Assembly: GCF_030581005.1 (NCBI RefSeq)
Contig: NZ_JAUQSX010000009.1
Span: 186,001-250,000 of the forward strand
DNA: 64,000 bases
Source of the DNA: Hymenobacter mellowenesis
GTDB lineage: Bacteria > Bacteroidota > Bacteroidia > Cytophagales > Hymenobacteraceae
Reading direction: 5' to 3'
The position numbers and the translations under genes were made by a program. A model generated the notes under the pieces. It was not told the origin of the DNA, did no database searches, and saw only the letters and a list, made by a program, of their open reading frames with translations. Shown here in pieces: positions 26,029-34,304 of the stretch. Every line of letters starts with the position of its first letter. Positions within the stretch are counted from its first letter, which is position 1.

Positions 26029-26421
26029 GTGGCCCGCTCGTACCTCGTTTTGCTGCTGCTGCTCAACTACCTGCTGGTAGTGGGGGCCGGCCTGGTGGAG
26101 CGTCCGGCGCAGGTTATCGACCGGCCCTTCGCCTACCGGCACAGCCAGGATTGCCAGTTGAAGCACACCATGCGGCTAGCCTGCTTCGACGATTGCAACG
26201 GCGTGCAGTATAAAGTGCAGAAAACCGGCGAGCGGCCGCCGCTCACCCAGCTGCTCACCAGCCTCAAAGGCCTGGACTTGCACTGCCTACCCACGAGTGC
26301 CGGGCCCGTGACCACCGCCCCGCGTCTGTACAGTGCCGGCCCCGCCCGTTTGGCGGCACGCCCGGCCGTAGTGCCCGCCGGCTATCGGGGCGAAATCGAC
26401 CTGCCGCCCCGCCGGGGATAA
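26029..26421 (+). CDS. Small membrane-anchored or exported Cys-containing protein
   Basis: The protein has about 130 residues from a GTG at 26029; a TTG at 25996 is an alternative. The N-terminal segment RSYLVLLLLLNYLLVVGAGL is a single hydrophobic anchor or signal. The following region has HSQDCQ and LACFDDCNGVQY, giving three Cys residues close together, with a fourth further on (DLHCLP). The Pro- and Ala-rich C-terminal tail looks disordered. I believe similar small proteins occur beside metal-efflux or TonB receptor genes in Hymenobacter, but this is recollection, not tested. It is encoded 180 bases upstream of the TonB receptor on the same strand. Confidence 0.55.
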   Translation: MARSYLVLLLLLNYLLVVGAGLVERPAQVIDRPFAYRHSQDCQLKHTMRLACFDDCNGVQYKVQKTGERPPLTQLLTSLKGLDLHCLPTSAGPVTTAPRLYSAGPARLAARPAVVPAGYRGEIDLPPRRG

Positions 26422-26601
26422 GAGAAGCGTCCATCAAGGGACTGCTAACGGCTGAGCACCACGTGCTTGGGCCTTTCTTCTTATCCATTTATCTGACGTG
26501 TGCCGTTGCGCCTGCGGGTCCGGCTACGTCATTTTTCGGCGTTTATGAAATTTATGGTACCCATTTACCCTCCGGCAAGGGCCGGAGGCGCTATTACTTA
26601 T

Positions 26602-28815
26602 ATGCCGTTGCCAAAGCTCGAGCAGGCAGCGAAGATTAAGTGTCTTTGGAGCAAAATGTTGCTGCTTTTGCTGGTGCTGGGCGCGGCCCAGGTGGCCCAA
26701 GCCCAGACCACTCGCACGCCCGCCGATACGGTGCGGAAAGTCTCGACCAAAGAACTGAGCGAGGTGACGGTGCAGGGGCGCTACTACAAGCAATACAGCA
26801 CCAATTCCGTCTCCAGCGTGCTGCGGTTGCAAACGCCGCTGATTAACCTGTCGCAGAATATTCAGGTGATTACGCCCGAGGTGATTGCCGACCAGGCCAG
26901 CTTCAACACCACCGACGGGGTGAGCCGCAACGTGAGCGGCGTGATTCGGCAGGAAGTGTCCAATAACCTGGGGCCCAACCTGTTTATGCGCGGCGGGCAG
27001 ATTAGCACCCTGCGCAATGGCGTGGACGTGACGCCGCTCTACCGGGGCCCCACGCCCGAGGACGCGGCCATCATCGAGCGGGTGGAGTTCGTGAAGGGGC
27101 CGTCGCTGTTCATGAACAACGTGGGCGACCCGGCCGGCACCTTCAACGTGGCCACCAAGCAGCCCACCGGCGCCACCCGCTACGCGGTGAATGCCATGCT
27201 GGGCAGCTACAACTTCTACCGCCTGGCCGCCGACTTCGACGGCAAACTCGACAAAGCGGGCAAGCTGCTCTACCGCCTCAACACGATGGGCATGAGCACG
27301 AAGTCATTCGTGAAGTACGACTACAACCGGCGCTTGCTGGTGGCTCCGGTGCTGAAATACCGGTTCAATGACCGCACCGCCCTCTCGGCCGAGTACATGT
27401 ACCAGCGGTTTCAGTACGCCATGCAGAGTCCCATCGTGATGACGCCCAACGGCTTTGCCAGCCTGCCCACCGACTTCACCCTGACCGAGGAGAACCTGCG
27501 GCCCTACCACGTCACCGACCAGTCGGCGTTTCTCACCTTCACCCACCAGTTCAACACGAGTTGGCGGCTGACGGCCCGGGGCTCGGCCCTGCGCCACGAC
27601 AGCGAGGGCACCTACCTGTGGGTGACGGGCGTGAACGCTGCCGACCCCAACGTGCTGCTGCGCAACCCCAAGTACGACCTCACCCGCTCGCTGGTGTTCT
27701 CGGAGCAGGCCTTCGTGAACGGCACGTTCACGACCGGGCCGGTGACGCACCAGCTGCTGACCGGCGTGGACGTGAACCAGAAAAGCCTGCTGGCCGCCAA
27801 CTACGTGGAGTACGACACCTACCTGAACGCGGCCGGCCAGACCCGCCTCACCTTCTATCCGCTCGACCTGCGCAACCCGCAGTACGGCGCCGAAATCCGC
27901 GACTATACCTCGCCCGGCGGGCTCGACACGCACAACACCGACCAGTCCATCCGCTACTTCTCGGGCTACGCGCTCGATGAGCTGGGCTTGTTCAGCAACA
28001 AGCTGCGCGTGACGCTGGGGGCCCGCTATACTTCGGTGCGGGTTAAGAATGAGGTGTCGGGCCTGAGCACCAGCGCCTCCGATAACGTGGTGACGCCCCG
28101 CGTGGGCCTCAGCTACAGCCTGTTGCCCAGCCTATCGGTGTACGGGCTGTATGACCGCACGCTGGTGCCGCAGGCGGGCGTGACCAGCGCGGGCGCGTCC
28201 ATCGACCCGCTCAAGGGCATCAACCGCGAAGTCGGCGTGAAGAAAAACTGGCTGGACGGGCGCTGGACCTCGGCCGTGGCGGTGTACTACATCACCCGCT
28301 CCAATATCATCGCCCCCGACCCCACCGACAGCCGCTACCGCCTGGTGGCCGGCGAAAACCACGCCCAGGGCGTGGACGTGGACATCGTGGGCCAGGTGCT
28401 GAAGGGCCTGAACGTGGTGGTAAACTACGCCTATAACGACTCGAAAGTGGACAAGGACCTGAACCCGCTGCTGGTGGGCGCCCGTACGCCCATGTTCGTG
28501 AAGCACGTGCAGAACACCTGGCTCAACTACGAGCTGCCGCCCCGGCTGGTGCGCGGCCTCACGCTTTCGCTGGGCTACCAGTGGCAGGCCGACCGGGGCG
28601 AGCGGTTCGTGACGGCCACTGCGCGCGCCATTCCCAACTACTTCCGCCTCGACGGCGGCGTGGGCTGGCATTCGGAGCACGTCCGGGTCAATCTGCTGAT
28701 TAATAACCTGCTCGATGAGAAGCTGATTGCCACGCCCTGGTTCCGCAGCGGCCTCTACTACTGGGTGCCGCAGGCGGGTATCAACGGCCGGCTGTCGCTG
28801 GGCTATGCTTTTTAA
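26602..28815 (+). CDS. TonB-dependent siderophore-type receptor
   Basis: The protein has about 737 residues from the ATG at 26602, which has GGAGG 13 bases upstream; the ATG at 26656, directly before LLLLLVLGAAQVAQAQ, is an alternative. The signal peptide ends near AQAQ. The plug domain (about 45-175) has SEVTVQGRYYKQYSTNS and the block LFMRGGQISTLRNGVDVTPL, then IERVEFVKGPSLFM typical of FhuA-like siderophore receptors. The 22-stranded barrel follows and ends GINGRLSLGYAF with a terminal Phe. There is no N-terminal carboxypeptidase-like domain, unlike SusC proteins. It would import a ferric chelate or similar ligand using TonB. An ABC-2 type exporter is encoded directly downstream. Confidence 0.92.
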   Translation: MPLPKLEQAAKIKCLWSKMLLLLLVLGAAQVAQAQTTRTPADTVRKVSTKELSEVTVQGRYYKQYSTNSVSSVLRLQTPLINLSQNIQVITPEVIADQASFNTTDGVSRNVSGVIRQEVSNNLGPNLFMRGGQISTLRNGVDVTPLYRGPTPEDAAIIERVEFVKGPSLFMNNVGDPAGTFNVATKQPTGATRYAVNAMLGSYNFYRLAADFDGKLDKAGKLLYRLNTMGMSTKSFVKYDYNRRLLVAPVLKYRFNDRTALSAEYMYQRFQYAMQSPIVMTPNGFASLPTDFTLTEENLRPYHVTDQSAFLTFTHQFNTSWRLTARGSALRHDSEGTYLWVTGVNAADPNVLLRNPKYDLTRSLVFSEQAFVNGTFTTGPVTHQLLTGVDVNQKSLLAANYVEYDTYLNAAGQTRLTFYPLDLRNPQYGAEIRDYTSPGGLDTHNTDQSIRYFSGYALDELGLFSNKLRVTLGARYTSVRVKNEVSGLSTSASDNVVTPRVGLSYSLLPSLSVYGLYDRTLVPQAGVTSAGASIDPLKGINREVGVKKNWLDGRWTSAVAVYYITRSNIIAPDPTDSRYRLVAGENHAQGVDVDIVGQVLKGLNVVVNYAYNDSKVDKDLNPLLVGARTPMFVKHVQNTWLNYELPPRLVRGLTLSLGYQWQADRGERFVTATARAIPNYFRLDGGVGWHSEHVRVNLLINNLLDEKLIATPWFRSGLYYWVPQAGINGRLSLGYAF

Positions 28816-28853
28816 TTGATGGGTACAACGGCCGTCATGAAGACTTAAAGGCC

Positions 28854-28961
28854 GTCATGCTGAGCGCAGTCGAAGCATCTCTACCGCTTCGTTGCTGGCG
28901 GCTTTGATTATTGCTGCGGTAGAGATGCTTCGACTACGGCTGCGCCTCCGCTCAGCATGAC
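28854..28961. repeat. Intergenic inverted repeat, family P1 with an insertion in one arm
   Basis: The left arm starts GTCATGCTGAGCGCAGTCGA. The right arm reads GCGGTAGAGATGCTTCGACT, then an extra stretch of about 10 bases (ACGGCTGCGCCTC) before CGCTCAGCATGAC. It lies between the TonB receptor gene and the ABC ATPase gene. Confidence 0.9.
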
Positions 28962-29000
28962 CGTTCACCAACCTTACTTGTTACATACCAACCCCTTTAC

Positions 29001-29708
29001 ATGCTGAAAGCAGAAAAACTCACCAAGCGCTTCGGCGACCACACCGCCCTCGACAACCTGGACCTGGAAATCCGGGCCGGCGAAATCTACTGCCTGCTGG
29101 GCTCCAACGGGGCCGGCAAATCGACCACCATCAACATCTTCCTGGGCTTCATTCCGGCCACCAGCGGGCGGGCGCTGATTGACGGGGTGGAAGTATCGGT
29201 AAACAACCACGCCACGCGCAACCTAGTGGCCTACATTCCCGAAATCGTGAACCTTTACCCCACGCTGACGGGGCTGGAAAATCTGGCGTTTTTCAGCGGC
29301 CTCTCGGGCTTCACCTACAGCCGAGCCGAGCTGGCAGCTTTCACCCAAACGGCCGGCCTGCAGCCCGAGGCGCTGGATAAGCGCGTGGGCTCCTACTCCA
29401 AGGGCATGCGCCAGAAGGTGGGCATCGCCATCGCGCTGGCTAAGCAGGCCAAGGCGCTGTTTCTGGATGAGCCTACTTCCGGGCTCGACCCGCACGCCAG
29501 CAACGAGTTTTCGCAGATTATCACCCGGCTTAGCGGGCAGGGCGTGAGCACGCTCATGGCCACCCACGACCTGCTGATGGCCAAAAACCTGGGCCACCGC
29601 ATCGGCATCATGCACCAGGGCGTGCTGGAGCAGGAACTGCGCTCGGCCGACGCCTCCTACTCGGCGCTGACCGACCTCTACCTCGCCACCGTTAACCAGC
29701 CCGCCTAA
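29001..29708 (+). CDS. ABC transporter ATP-binding protein (ABC-2 exporter type)
   Basis: The protein has 235 residues. It has the Walker A GSNGAGKSTT (34-43), the Q-loop region around YIPEIVNLYP, the signature YSKGMRQKV (about 132-140), Walker B KALFLDEPTSGLDPH (about 150-163) and the H-loop MATHD. The DRA/CcmA-like sequence type pairs with ABC-2 permeases. Its stop overlaps the start of the first permease by one base, so the two are translationally coupled. The pair probably exports a substrate from the cytoplasm or inner membrane; the upstream TonB receptor may belong to the same locus. Confidence 0.94.
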   Translation: MLKAEKLTKRFGDHTALDNLDLEIRAGEIYCLLGSNGAGKSTTINIFLGFIPATSGRALIDGVEVSVNNHATRNLVAYIPEIVNLYPTLTGLENLAFFSGLSGFTYSRAELAAFTQTAGLQPEALDKRVGSYSKGMRQKVGIAIALAKQAKALFLDEPTSGLDPHASNEFSQIITRLSGQGVSTLMATHDLLMAKNLGHRIGIMHQGVLEQELRSADASYSALTDLYLATVNQPA

Positions 29709-31096
29709 TGATTGGCCTGATTATCAAGAAAGAGCTGCGCGAAATCGTTCGGACCAGCAAGGTGGCCTGGCTGCTGGTAGGCGTGGGCGTGCTGGTGGGC
29801 CTGGCCCTCTACAACGGCTACTCGTACTTCACCACCCACAGCGCGCTGCTGCGCGAGTCGCAGCAAACCACTTACCAGCAGTTCATTACGCAGGGCGACA
29901 AAAACCCGCACCTGGGCGCGCACTTCGGCTTCTACGCCTACAAGCCCACCGCCGACCTGGCCCTGCTCGACAACGGCCTGGAAAACTACACCGGCACGTC
30001 CTTCTACCTGGAGCCGCACCAGCGCGGCGTGGTGAAGTTCCGGGAAGTGAGCGACGCCACGGGGCTGCGCGCCTTCGGTTTCCTGAACATCGGCTACTTC
30101 GCCCAGTTCATTCTGCCGCTGTTCATCTTCCTCATCACCCACAACATTTTTGCCAAGGAGTGGGAAAACGGCACCATCAAGATGGTGCTGAGCGCGCGGG
30201 TGAGCGCCCGGCAGCTGTTTGCGGGCAAGCTGCTGGCCTGCTGGCTGCTGGTGCTGGCCGTGCTGGCGGTGTTGGTGCTGGTGCCGCTGGCGCTGCTGCT
30301 GGCGCACCCCGGCGCGGGCGGCGTGCTGCCCTCGTACGGCTGCTACGCGGGCGGACTGGTGCTGTACGCGCTGCTGCTCACCATTTTGGGGGTGTCGGTG
30401 TCGCTGCTGGCGCGCAGCTCGTCGCTGGCGCTGGTGGCGCTCACGGGCTTCTGGCTGCTGGGCGTGTTCCTGGTGCCCCGGCTGGCGAGCCAGCTGGCGC
30501 GGCAGGTGCACCCGGCGGTGTCGTCGGTGGCGTTTGACGACCAGACCTTCCACGACAAGCAGTACGGCGTGGGGGGCGAGGGCACCAAGGACTTCCGCCG
30601 CGAGCACCTGGCCGACAGCGTGATGCAGCAGTACCACGTCAAGCGCCTGGAGGATTTGCCGGTGTTTTTCATTCCCATCACCATCGAATACTTCGAGGAA
30701 ACGGATGGCCGGGTGATGGAAAACGCTTACAACGCCATCGAGGCCAACGAGGGCCGCCAGAACCGCCTGGTGCTGGCCAGCGCCCTGCTCTCGCCCTTCC
30801 TGGCCTTCCGCGACTTCTCGCTGCACCTCACGGCCACCGATATGAATACCCACCAGGATTTCGCGCAGCAGGCCGAAGCCCACCGCCGCCGAATGGGTGT
30901 GCTGGTGGACAGCTTCTACCAAAAGAACACCGTGGCCAGCAACGACTTCTGGAAAACGCTGCCGCAGTTCGCCTACGCCGCGCCGGGCCTCGGCTGGCGG
31001 CTGAGCAACGCGGCGGCCCCCATGGCCATCCTGCTCGGCTGGCTACTGGCCGCGCTGGGGCTGATGCTGCTGGCCTACCGGCGCATGAGGGTTTGA
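29708..31096 (+). CDS. ABC-2 transporter permease 1 (DUF3526-like)
   Basis: The protein has 462 residues. An N-terminal TM helix (about 18-35, AWLLVGVGVLVGLALYNG) is followed by a large extracytoplasmic domain (about 40-135), a block of five TM helices (about 137-262) and a final C-terminal TM (about 437-456). A second large soluble domain (about 265-430) lies between TMs 6 and 7. The start IIKKELREIVRTSKVAWLLV and the layout are typical of DUF3526 ABC-2 permeases in Bacteroidota. It overlaps the ATPase gene by one base. It probably forms a heterodimer with the second permease (31277), which has the same topology. Confidence 0.88.
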   Translation: MIGLIIKKELREIVRTSKVAWLLVGVGVLVGLALYNGYSYFTTHSALLRESQQTTYQQFITQGDKNPHLGAHFGFYAYKPTADLALLDNGLENYTGTSFYLEPHQRGVVKFREVSDATGLRAFGFLNIGYFAQFILPLFIFLITHNIFAKEWENGTIKMVLSARVSARQLFAGKLLACWLLVLAVLAVLVLVPLALLLAHPGAGGVLPSYGCYAGGLVLYALLLTILGVSVSLLARSSSLALVALTGFWLLGVFLVPRLASQLARQVHPAVSSVAFDDQTFHDKQYGVGGEGTKDFRREHLADSVMQQYHVKRLEDLPVFFIPITIEYFEETDGRVMENAYNAIEANEGRQNRLVLASALLSPFLAFRDFSLHLTATDMNTHQDFAQQAEAHRRRMGVLVDSFYQKNTVASNDFWKTLPQFAYAAPGLGWRLSNAAAPMAILLGWLLAALGLMLLAYRRMRV

Positions 31097-31111
31097 TTTT
31101 TTTGGGTGGTC

Positions 31112-31222
31112 TATCAGAACGATGTAGGGGCGGGGCTTGCCCCCGCCCAGCTATTCGCATCCGTTGGTCGATTCCGTTCAACGGCGGGCGGGGGCAAGCC
31201 CCGCCCCTACATCGTCCTGATA
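31112..31222. repeat. Intergenic inverted repeat, family P2
   Basis: The arms start TATCAGAACGATGTAGGGGC and end GCCCCTACATCGTCCTGATA, with the inner arm GGGGCTTGCCCCCGCC and the loop containing CGATTCCGTT, as at 4375. It lies inside the exporter operon, between the two permease genes. Confidence 0.92.
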
Positions 31223-31276
31223 CAGACCGCCTGATTCTCCATTTTCTTAAAACAGAGCTAATAGCTTATCAAAAAC

Positions 31277-32740
31277 ATGCCTGTCTCTATTTCCCGCGTG
31301 CTGTGGCGCCACGAGCTGACGCTGCTGTACCGCAACCGGGTGCTGGTCACGCTTTTCTCTCTCATCCTGGCGTTGCTGCTGGCTTCGCTCTGGATTGGCA
31401 GCAGCCTGCTCCGGCAGCAGCAGCGCACCATTGGCCGCATTCGGGCCCACGGCGTGGAGCAGACGGACAGCCTTAAAACCCGCATCCGGCGCGTCGAGGC
31501 CGCCGGGATGCGCTACCCCGGCTTCATCTGGGACGACCCCACGTTTGCCTACAACACGGCCCGCAACGAAGGCCCGCAATACGCCGTGAAGCAGCCTTTT
31601 GCCTTACAGGCCCTGGTTACGGGGCAGAGCGAGGTGCAGCCGTTCTACTACAAGGTGTACATCAACAAGAAGCAGTATCTGGTGCATGAGGGCGAAATTG
31701 ACAACGGCTTTCTGCAATTCGTGGGCACGTTCGATTTCGCCTTCGTGGTCATCTACCTGCTGCCGTTGCTCATCATCGTATTCACTTATAATGTGTTGTC
31801 ATCGGAAAAGGAGCAGGGCACCTGGGTGCTGCTCAAAACCAGCAACCAGTCCATTGCCCGGCTACTGCTCTATCGCATCGGCATTCGGTATGGGTTGTTC
31901 ACGGGCTTTTTCTGGCTGATAGTGGGGCCGGTGCTGGCGCTGCTGATTGGGCCGGCCTTCCTGGCTACCAGCAACTGGTGGTGGCTGGTGGGGTTCGTGT
32001 CGCTGTACTTCGCGTTCTGGTTTGCGGTCGCGTTTTGGGTCAACAGCTTCTCGCTCAGCTCCAACGTGAACGCCATGACGCTGATTTTCGGCTGGCTTCT
32101 GCTGGGTTTGCTGGTGCCTAACTTGCTGCAAATCGGCCTTAACCGGGCCTACCCCATCCCGAGCCGCATCACGCTGAGCACCGACGAGCGCAACGCCATC
32201 AACAACTACTTCAAGAAGGACGGGCAACTGCTCACGAAGGACGTGTTCAGCAGCCCCCGCACCCAGATTCGGCAAGCCTCGGTGGTCACGCCCGGCATGG
32301 TGTACGGCTACGGCGTCATCGTGTATAAAAGCCAGGAAATCAAGGACCAGGCCACCCGGGTGGCCGAGCGCCGACTCTACGGCCAGATTGAGCGGCAGCA
32401 GGCGGCCATCCGGCGCTGGCAGCTCATCAGTCCGGCCCTGCTGCTGCAGGAGGTGCTGTCGGCGCTGGCGGGCACGCACTGGCACCAGTTCAACCAGTTC
32501 AGCCTCGACGTGGACCAGTTCCGCCTCCAGCAGCAGCGCTTCTTCTACCCCAAAATGGCCTCGGAGCAAACCTACCGCACCTTCACCACGGCCGATGCCG
32601 ACGCCATTCCCCGCTTCGCGCCCCAGGTTTATGCTAGCTACGATTGGCTGCACATCAGCCAGACGCTGCTGGTGTACGCGGCCGTGGTGGCGGCCGTGCT
32701 GACGCTGGGCTACCGGCGCATGCTGTACGCGGGGCGGTGA
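31277..32740 (+). CDS. ABC-2 transporter permease 2 (DUF3526-like)
   Basis: The protein has 487 residues with the same topology as the first permease: an N-terminal TM (about 22-43), an extracytoplasmic domain (about 45-150, including YYKVYINKKQYLV), five TM helices (about 152-285), a soluble domain (about 290-455) and a terminal TM (about 457-477). The motif NVLSSEKEQGTWVLLKTSNQ after the second helix is the conserved cytoplasmic ABC-2 coupling region (compare NIFAKEWENGTIKM in permease 1). It is separated from permease 1 by a P2 repeat and probably co-transcribed with it. A strong terminator follows. Confidence 0.88.
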   Translation: MPVSISRVLWRHELTLLYRNRVLVTLFSLILALLLASLWIGSSLLRQQQRTIGRIRAHGVEQTDSLKTRIRRVEAAGMRYPGFIWDDPTFAYNTARNEGPQYAVKQPFALQALVTGQSEVQPFYYKVYINKKQYLVHEGEIDNGFLQFVGTFDFAFVVIYLLPLLIIVFTYNVLSSEKEQGTWVLLKTSNQSIARLLLYRIGIRYGLFTGFFWLIVGPVLALLIGPAFLATSNWWWLVGFVSLYFAFWFAVAFWVNSFSLSSNVNAMTLIFGWLLLGLLVPNLLQIGLNRAYPIPSRITLSTDERNAINNYFKKDGQLLTKDVFSSPRTQIRQASVVTPGMVYGYGVIVYKSQEIKDQATRVAERRLYGQIERQQAAIRRWQLISPALLLQEVLSALAGTHWHQFNQFSLDVDQFRLQQQRFFYPKMASEQTYRTFTTADADAIPRFAPQVYASYDWLHISQTLLVYAAVVAAVLTLGYRRMLYAGR

Positions 32741-32774
32741 GGCAGTTGAGTGCTGTCTTCTTTAAACTCCTTCA

Positions 32775-32813
32775 TAAAAAAGGCCCGTTTCCAACCGGAA
32801 AACGGGCCTTTTA
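32775..32813. terminator. Bidirectional rho-independent terminator
   Basis: AAAAAAGGCCCGTTT pairs with AAACGGGCCTTTT around a short loop (CCAACCGG). A-rich and T-rich flanks serve both the exporter operon and the convergent NmrA-like gene. Confidence 0.9.
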
Positions 32814-32816
32814 TCG

Positions 32817-33695
32817 TTAGTGGCCGGCTTCCGGCGGTTGTTGCTGCACCAGCTCCCGCACGTATTGCGGCAGCGTGGTAGGCCCCTGCTCAACGGCGGA
32901 CAGCGGCGGAAAGTCAGCGCCCAGCGTGAGGGCTGTCATGGCCGCGAAAGACTCGGCCGCTTTGTCGGAGAAGCCCATCTTGTGCAGTGCCTCCGGCCAC
33001 TGGGCACGCGGGGTTTCTACCGCCACCACGGGCCGGTGCAAGGCGGCGGCAAAGGCGGCGGCCACATCGGCCGGGGAGTAGCGGGCGGGGCCTTCCACGT
33101 AGTGCAGACCGGTTTGGGTGGCGGGTTCGAGCAGCAGGCGGGCGGCCGCCTGGCCCAGGTCCTGCGGGGCCACCATCGGCAGCTTAAAATCCGGCGGGTA
33201 GAAGGTGTGGACTTCGCCGGACTGCCGGGCGGTTTGCAGCGCCGCATCCCAGTTGCTCATGTAGTAGGCGCCCCGGATGATGCTGGCCGGAATGGACTGC
33301 GCCGCCAGCGCCTGCTCCAACTCGTAGAGCACGCCCAAATCGCCCAGCTGGTCGCCGGGCTGCGCGCCGTAGGTCGATTCGGCCACTATTTTTTCCAAGC
33401 CCGAATCAGCCAGGGCCGCGACGATGGCGGCCACGGTTTTGCGCTCTTCGGTGGCGGCATCGGTGGCCGGGTCGGCGGGTGGGTTGAGCAAAAACAGCCG
33501 GCGGCCCTGGCGGAATATCCGGCGCAATGCGTCAACATCGTGCACGTCGGCCACCGCCACTTGGGCCCCTCGCTGCTGCCATTCGGCCGCTTTTCGGTCG
33601 CTGTGCAATACTGCCGTTACCGGTTCGTCCCGGTCCAGCAGGGCCTGCGCCGTGGCCGAGCCCACGTGGCCATCTGCTCCCAGAATGATGTGCAT
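32817..33695 (-). CDS. NmrA-family NAD(P)-binding protein
   Basis: The protein has 292 residues from the ATG at 33695; the open frame upstream belongs to an antisense shadow of the next gene. The N-terminal Rossmann fold has IILGADGHVGSATAQALL (GxxGxxG-type loop) with a basic position (HSDRKAA) after strand 2, which suggests NADP(H). Other NmrA traits are LFLLNPPAD, the STYGAQPGDQLG segment replacing the classical YxxxK, and IRGAYYMSNWD. It probably acts as a redox sensor or atypical reductase in the cytoplasm. The SnoaL-like gene upstream (40-base gap) is on the same strand and may share the transcript. Confidence 0.88.
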   Translation of the reverse strand: MHIILGADGHVGSATAQALLDRDEPVTAVLHSDRKAAEWQQRGAQVAVADVHDVDALRRIFRQGRRLFLLNPPADPATDAATEERKTVAAIVAALADSGLEKIVAESTYGAQPGDQLGDLGVLYELEQALAAQSIPASIIRGAYYMSNWDAALQTARQSGEVHTFYPPDFKLPMVAPQDLGQAAARLLLEPATQTGLHYVEGPARYSPADVAAAFAAALHRPVVAVETPRAQWPEALHKMGFSDKAAESFAAMTALTLGADFPPLSAVEQGPTTLPQYVRELVQQQPPEAGH

Positions 33696-33735
33696 AAGAA
33701 TGAAAATTAGCGTGATACGTAGGTGTCGGGCGCGG

Positions 33736-34185
33736 TCAGGGCTTGAGGTCAACCGCCGCTTTGTTGCTGCCGTCCATGTACATGGGCACCGACTGGTGCT
33801 GGTGGATAATTTTCCAGGCTCCATCCAATTGGCGGAAGCCCAGGGTTTCGCGCACCCAGAGGTCGGTGGCGTTGCCATCGGTGCGGGTGCCGCTGATGTG
33901 GATGAGGCGGTAGGCCAGGGCCAGGTCGCCGCTCACGGCCATGTGCAGGTCGCGGCTGTCGTAGCCCAGCGGCCCCCGGAAACTGCCGAGCCACTCCCGC
34001 ACGCCGGCCGCGCCGGGCGCGTTCTGGCCCGTCACGTTTTGCAGGGGCGGGGCCAGCACGTACATCACGGTTTCGGGGGCGTAGGCGGCGCTGATTTGGT
34101 CAACGTTTTTGGTGCGCAGGGCCTCGGTCAGCTCGTCAATTGCCTTACGAACTTGAGCTTCCTCTTCAGGATTCGTAACAGTCAT
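33736..34185 (-). CDS. SnoaL/NTF2-like protein
   Basis: The protein has 149 residues. The NTF2-like cone fold is indicated by an N-terminal helix pair (EEEAQVRKAIDELTEALRTK), VDQISAAYAPETVMYVLAPP, the central RDLHMAVSGDLALAYRLIHI strands, and the closing WVRETLGFRQLDGAWKIIHQ/HQSVPMY. Such proteins (DUF4440/SnoaL-like) bind or isomerise small hydrophobic substrates; the ligand cannot be predicted. It has no signal peptide and is cytoplasmic. It probably forms a two-gene operon with the NmrA-like gene that follows it. Confidence 0.85.
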   Translation of the reverse strand: MTVTNPEEEAQVRKAIDELTEALRTKNVDQISAAYAPETVMYVLAPPLQNVTGQNAPGAAGVREWLGSFRGPLGYDSRDLHMAVSGDLALAYRLIHISGTRTDGNATDLWVRETLGFRQLDGAWKIIHQHQSVPMYMDGSNKAAVDLKP

Positions 34186-34304
34186 GGCTTTTGCGGGATG
34201 GTGAGAGGTTTTTTACTGCGCCTTTTCCGATAAGGTTTCTGCTGCGACACAGGATGCTAACCAATCGCAAGGCGCTGGTTTTCCTGGCCCCAATAGCCTT
34301 TCCG

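Noticed and set aside
26422..26601. Fur box upstream of the TonB receptor
   Set aside because: I looked for a GATAATGATTATC-like palindrome and found no convincing match.
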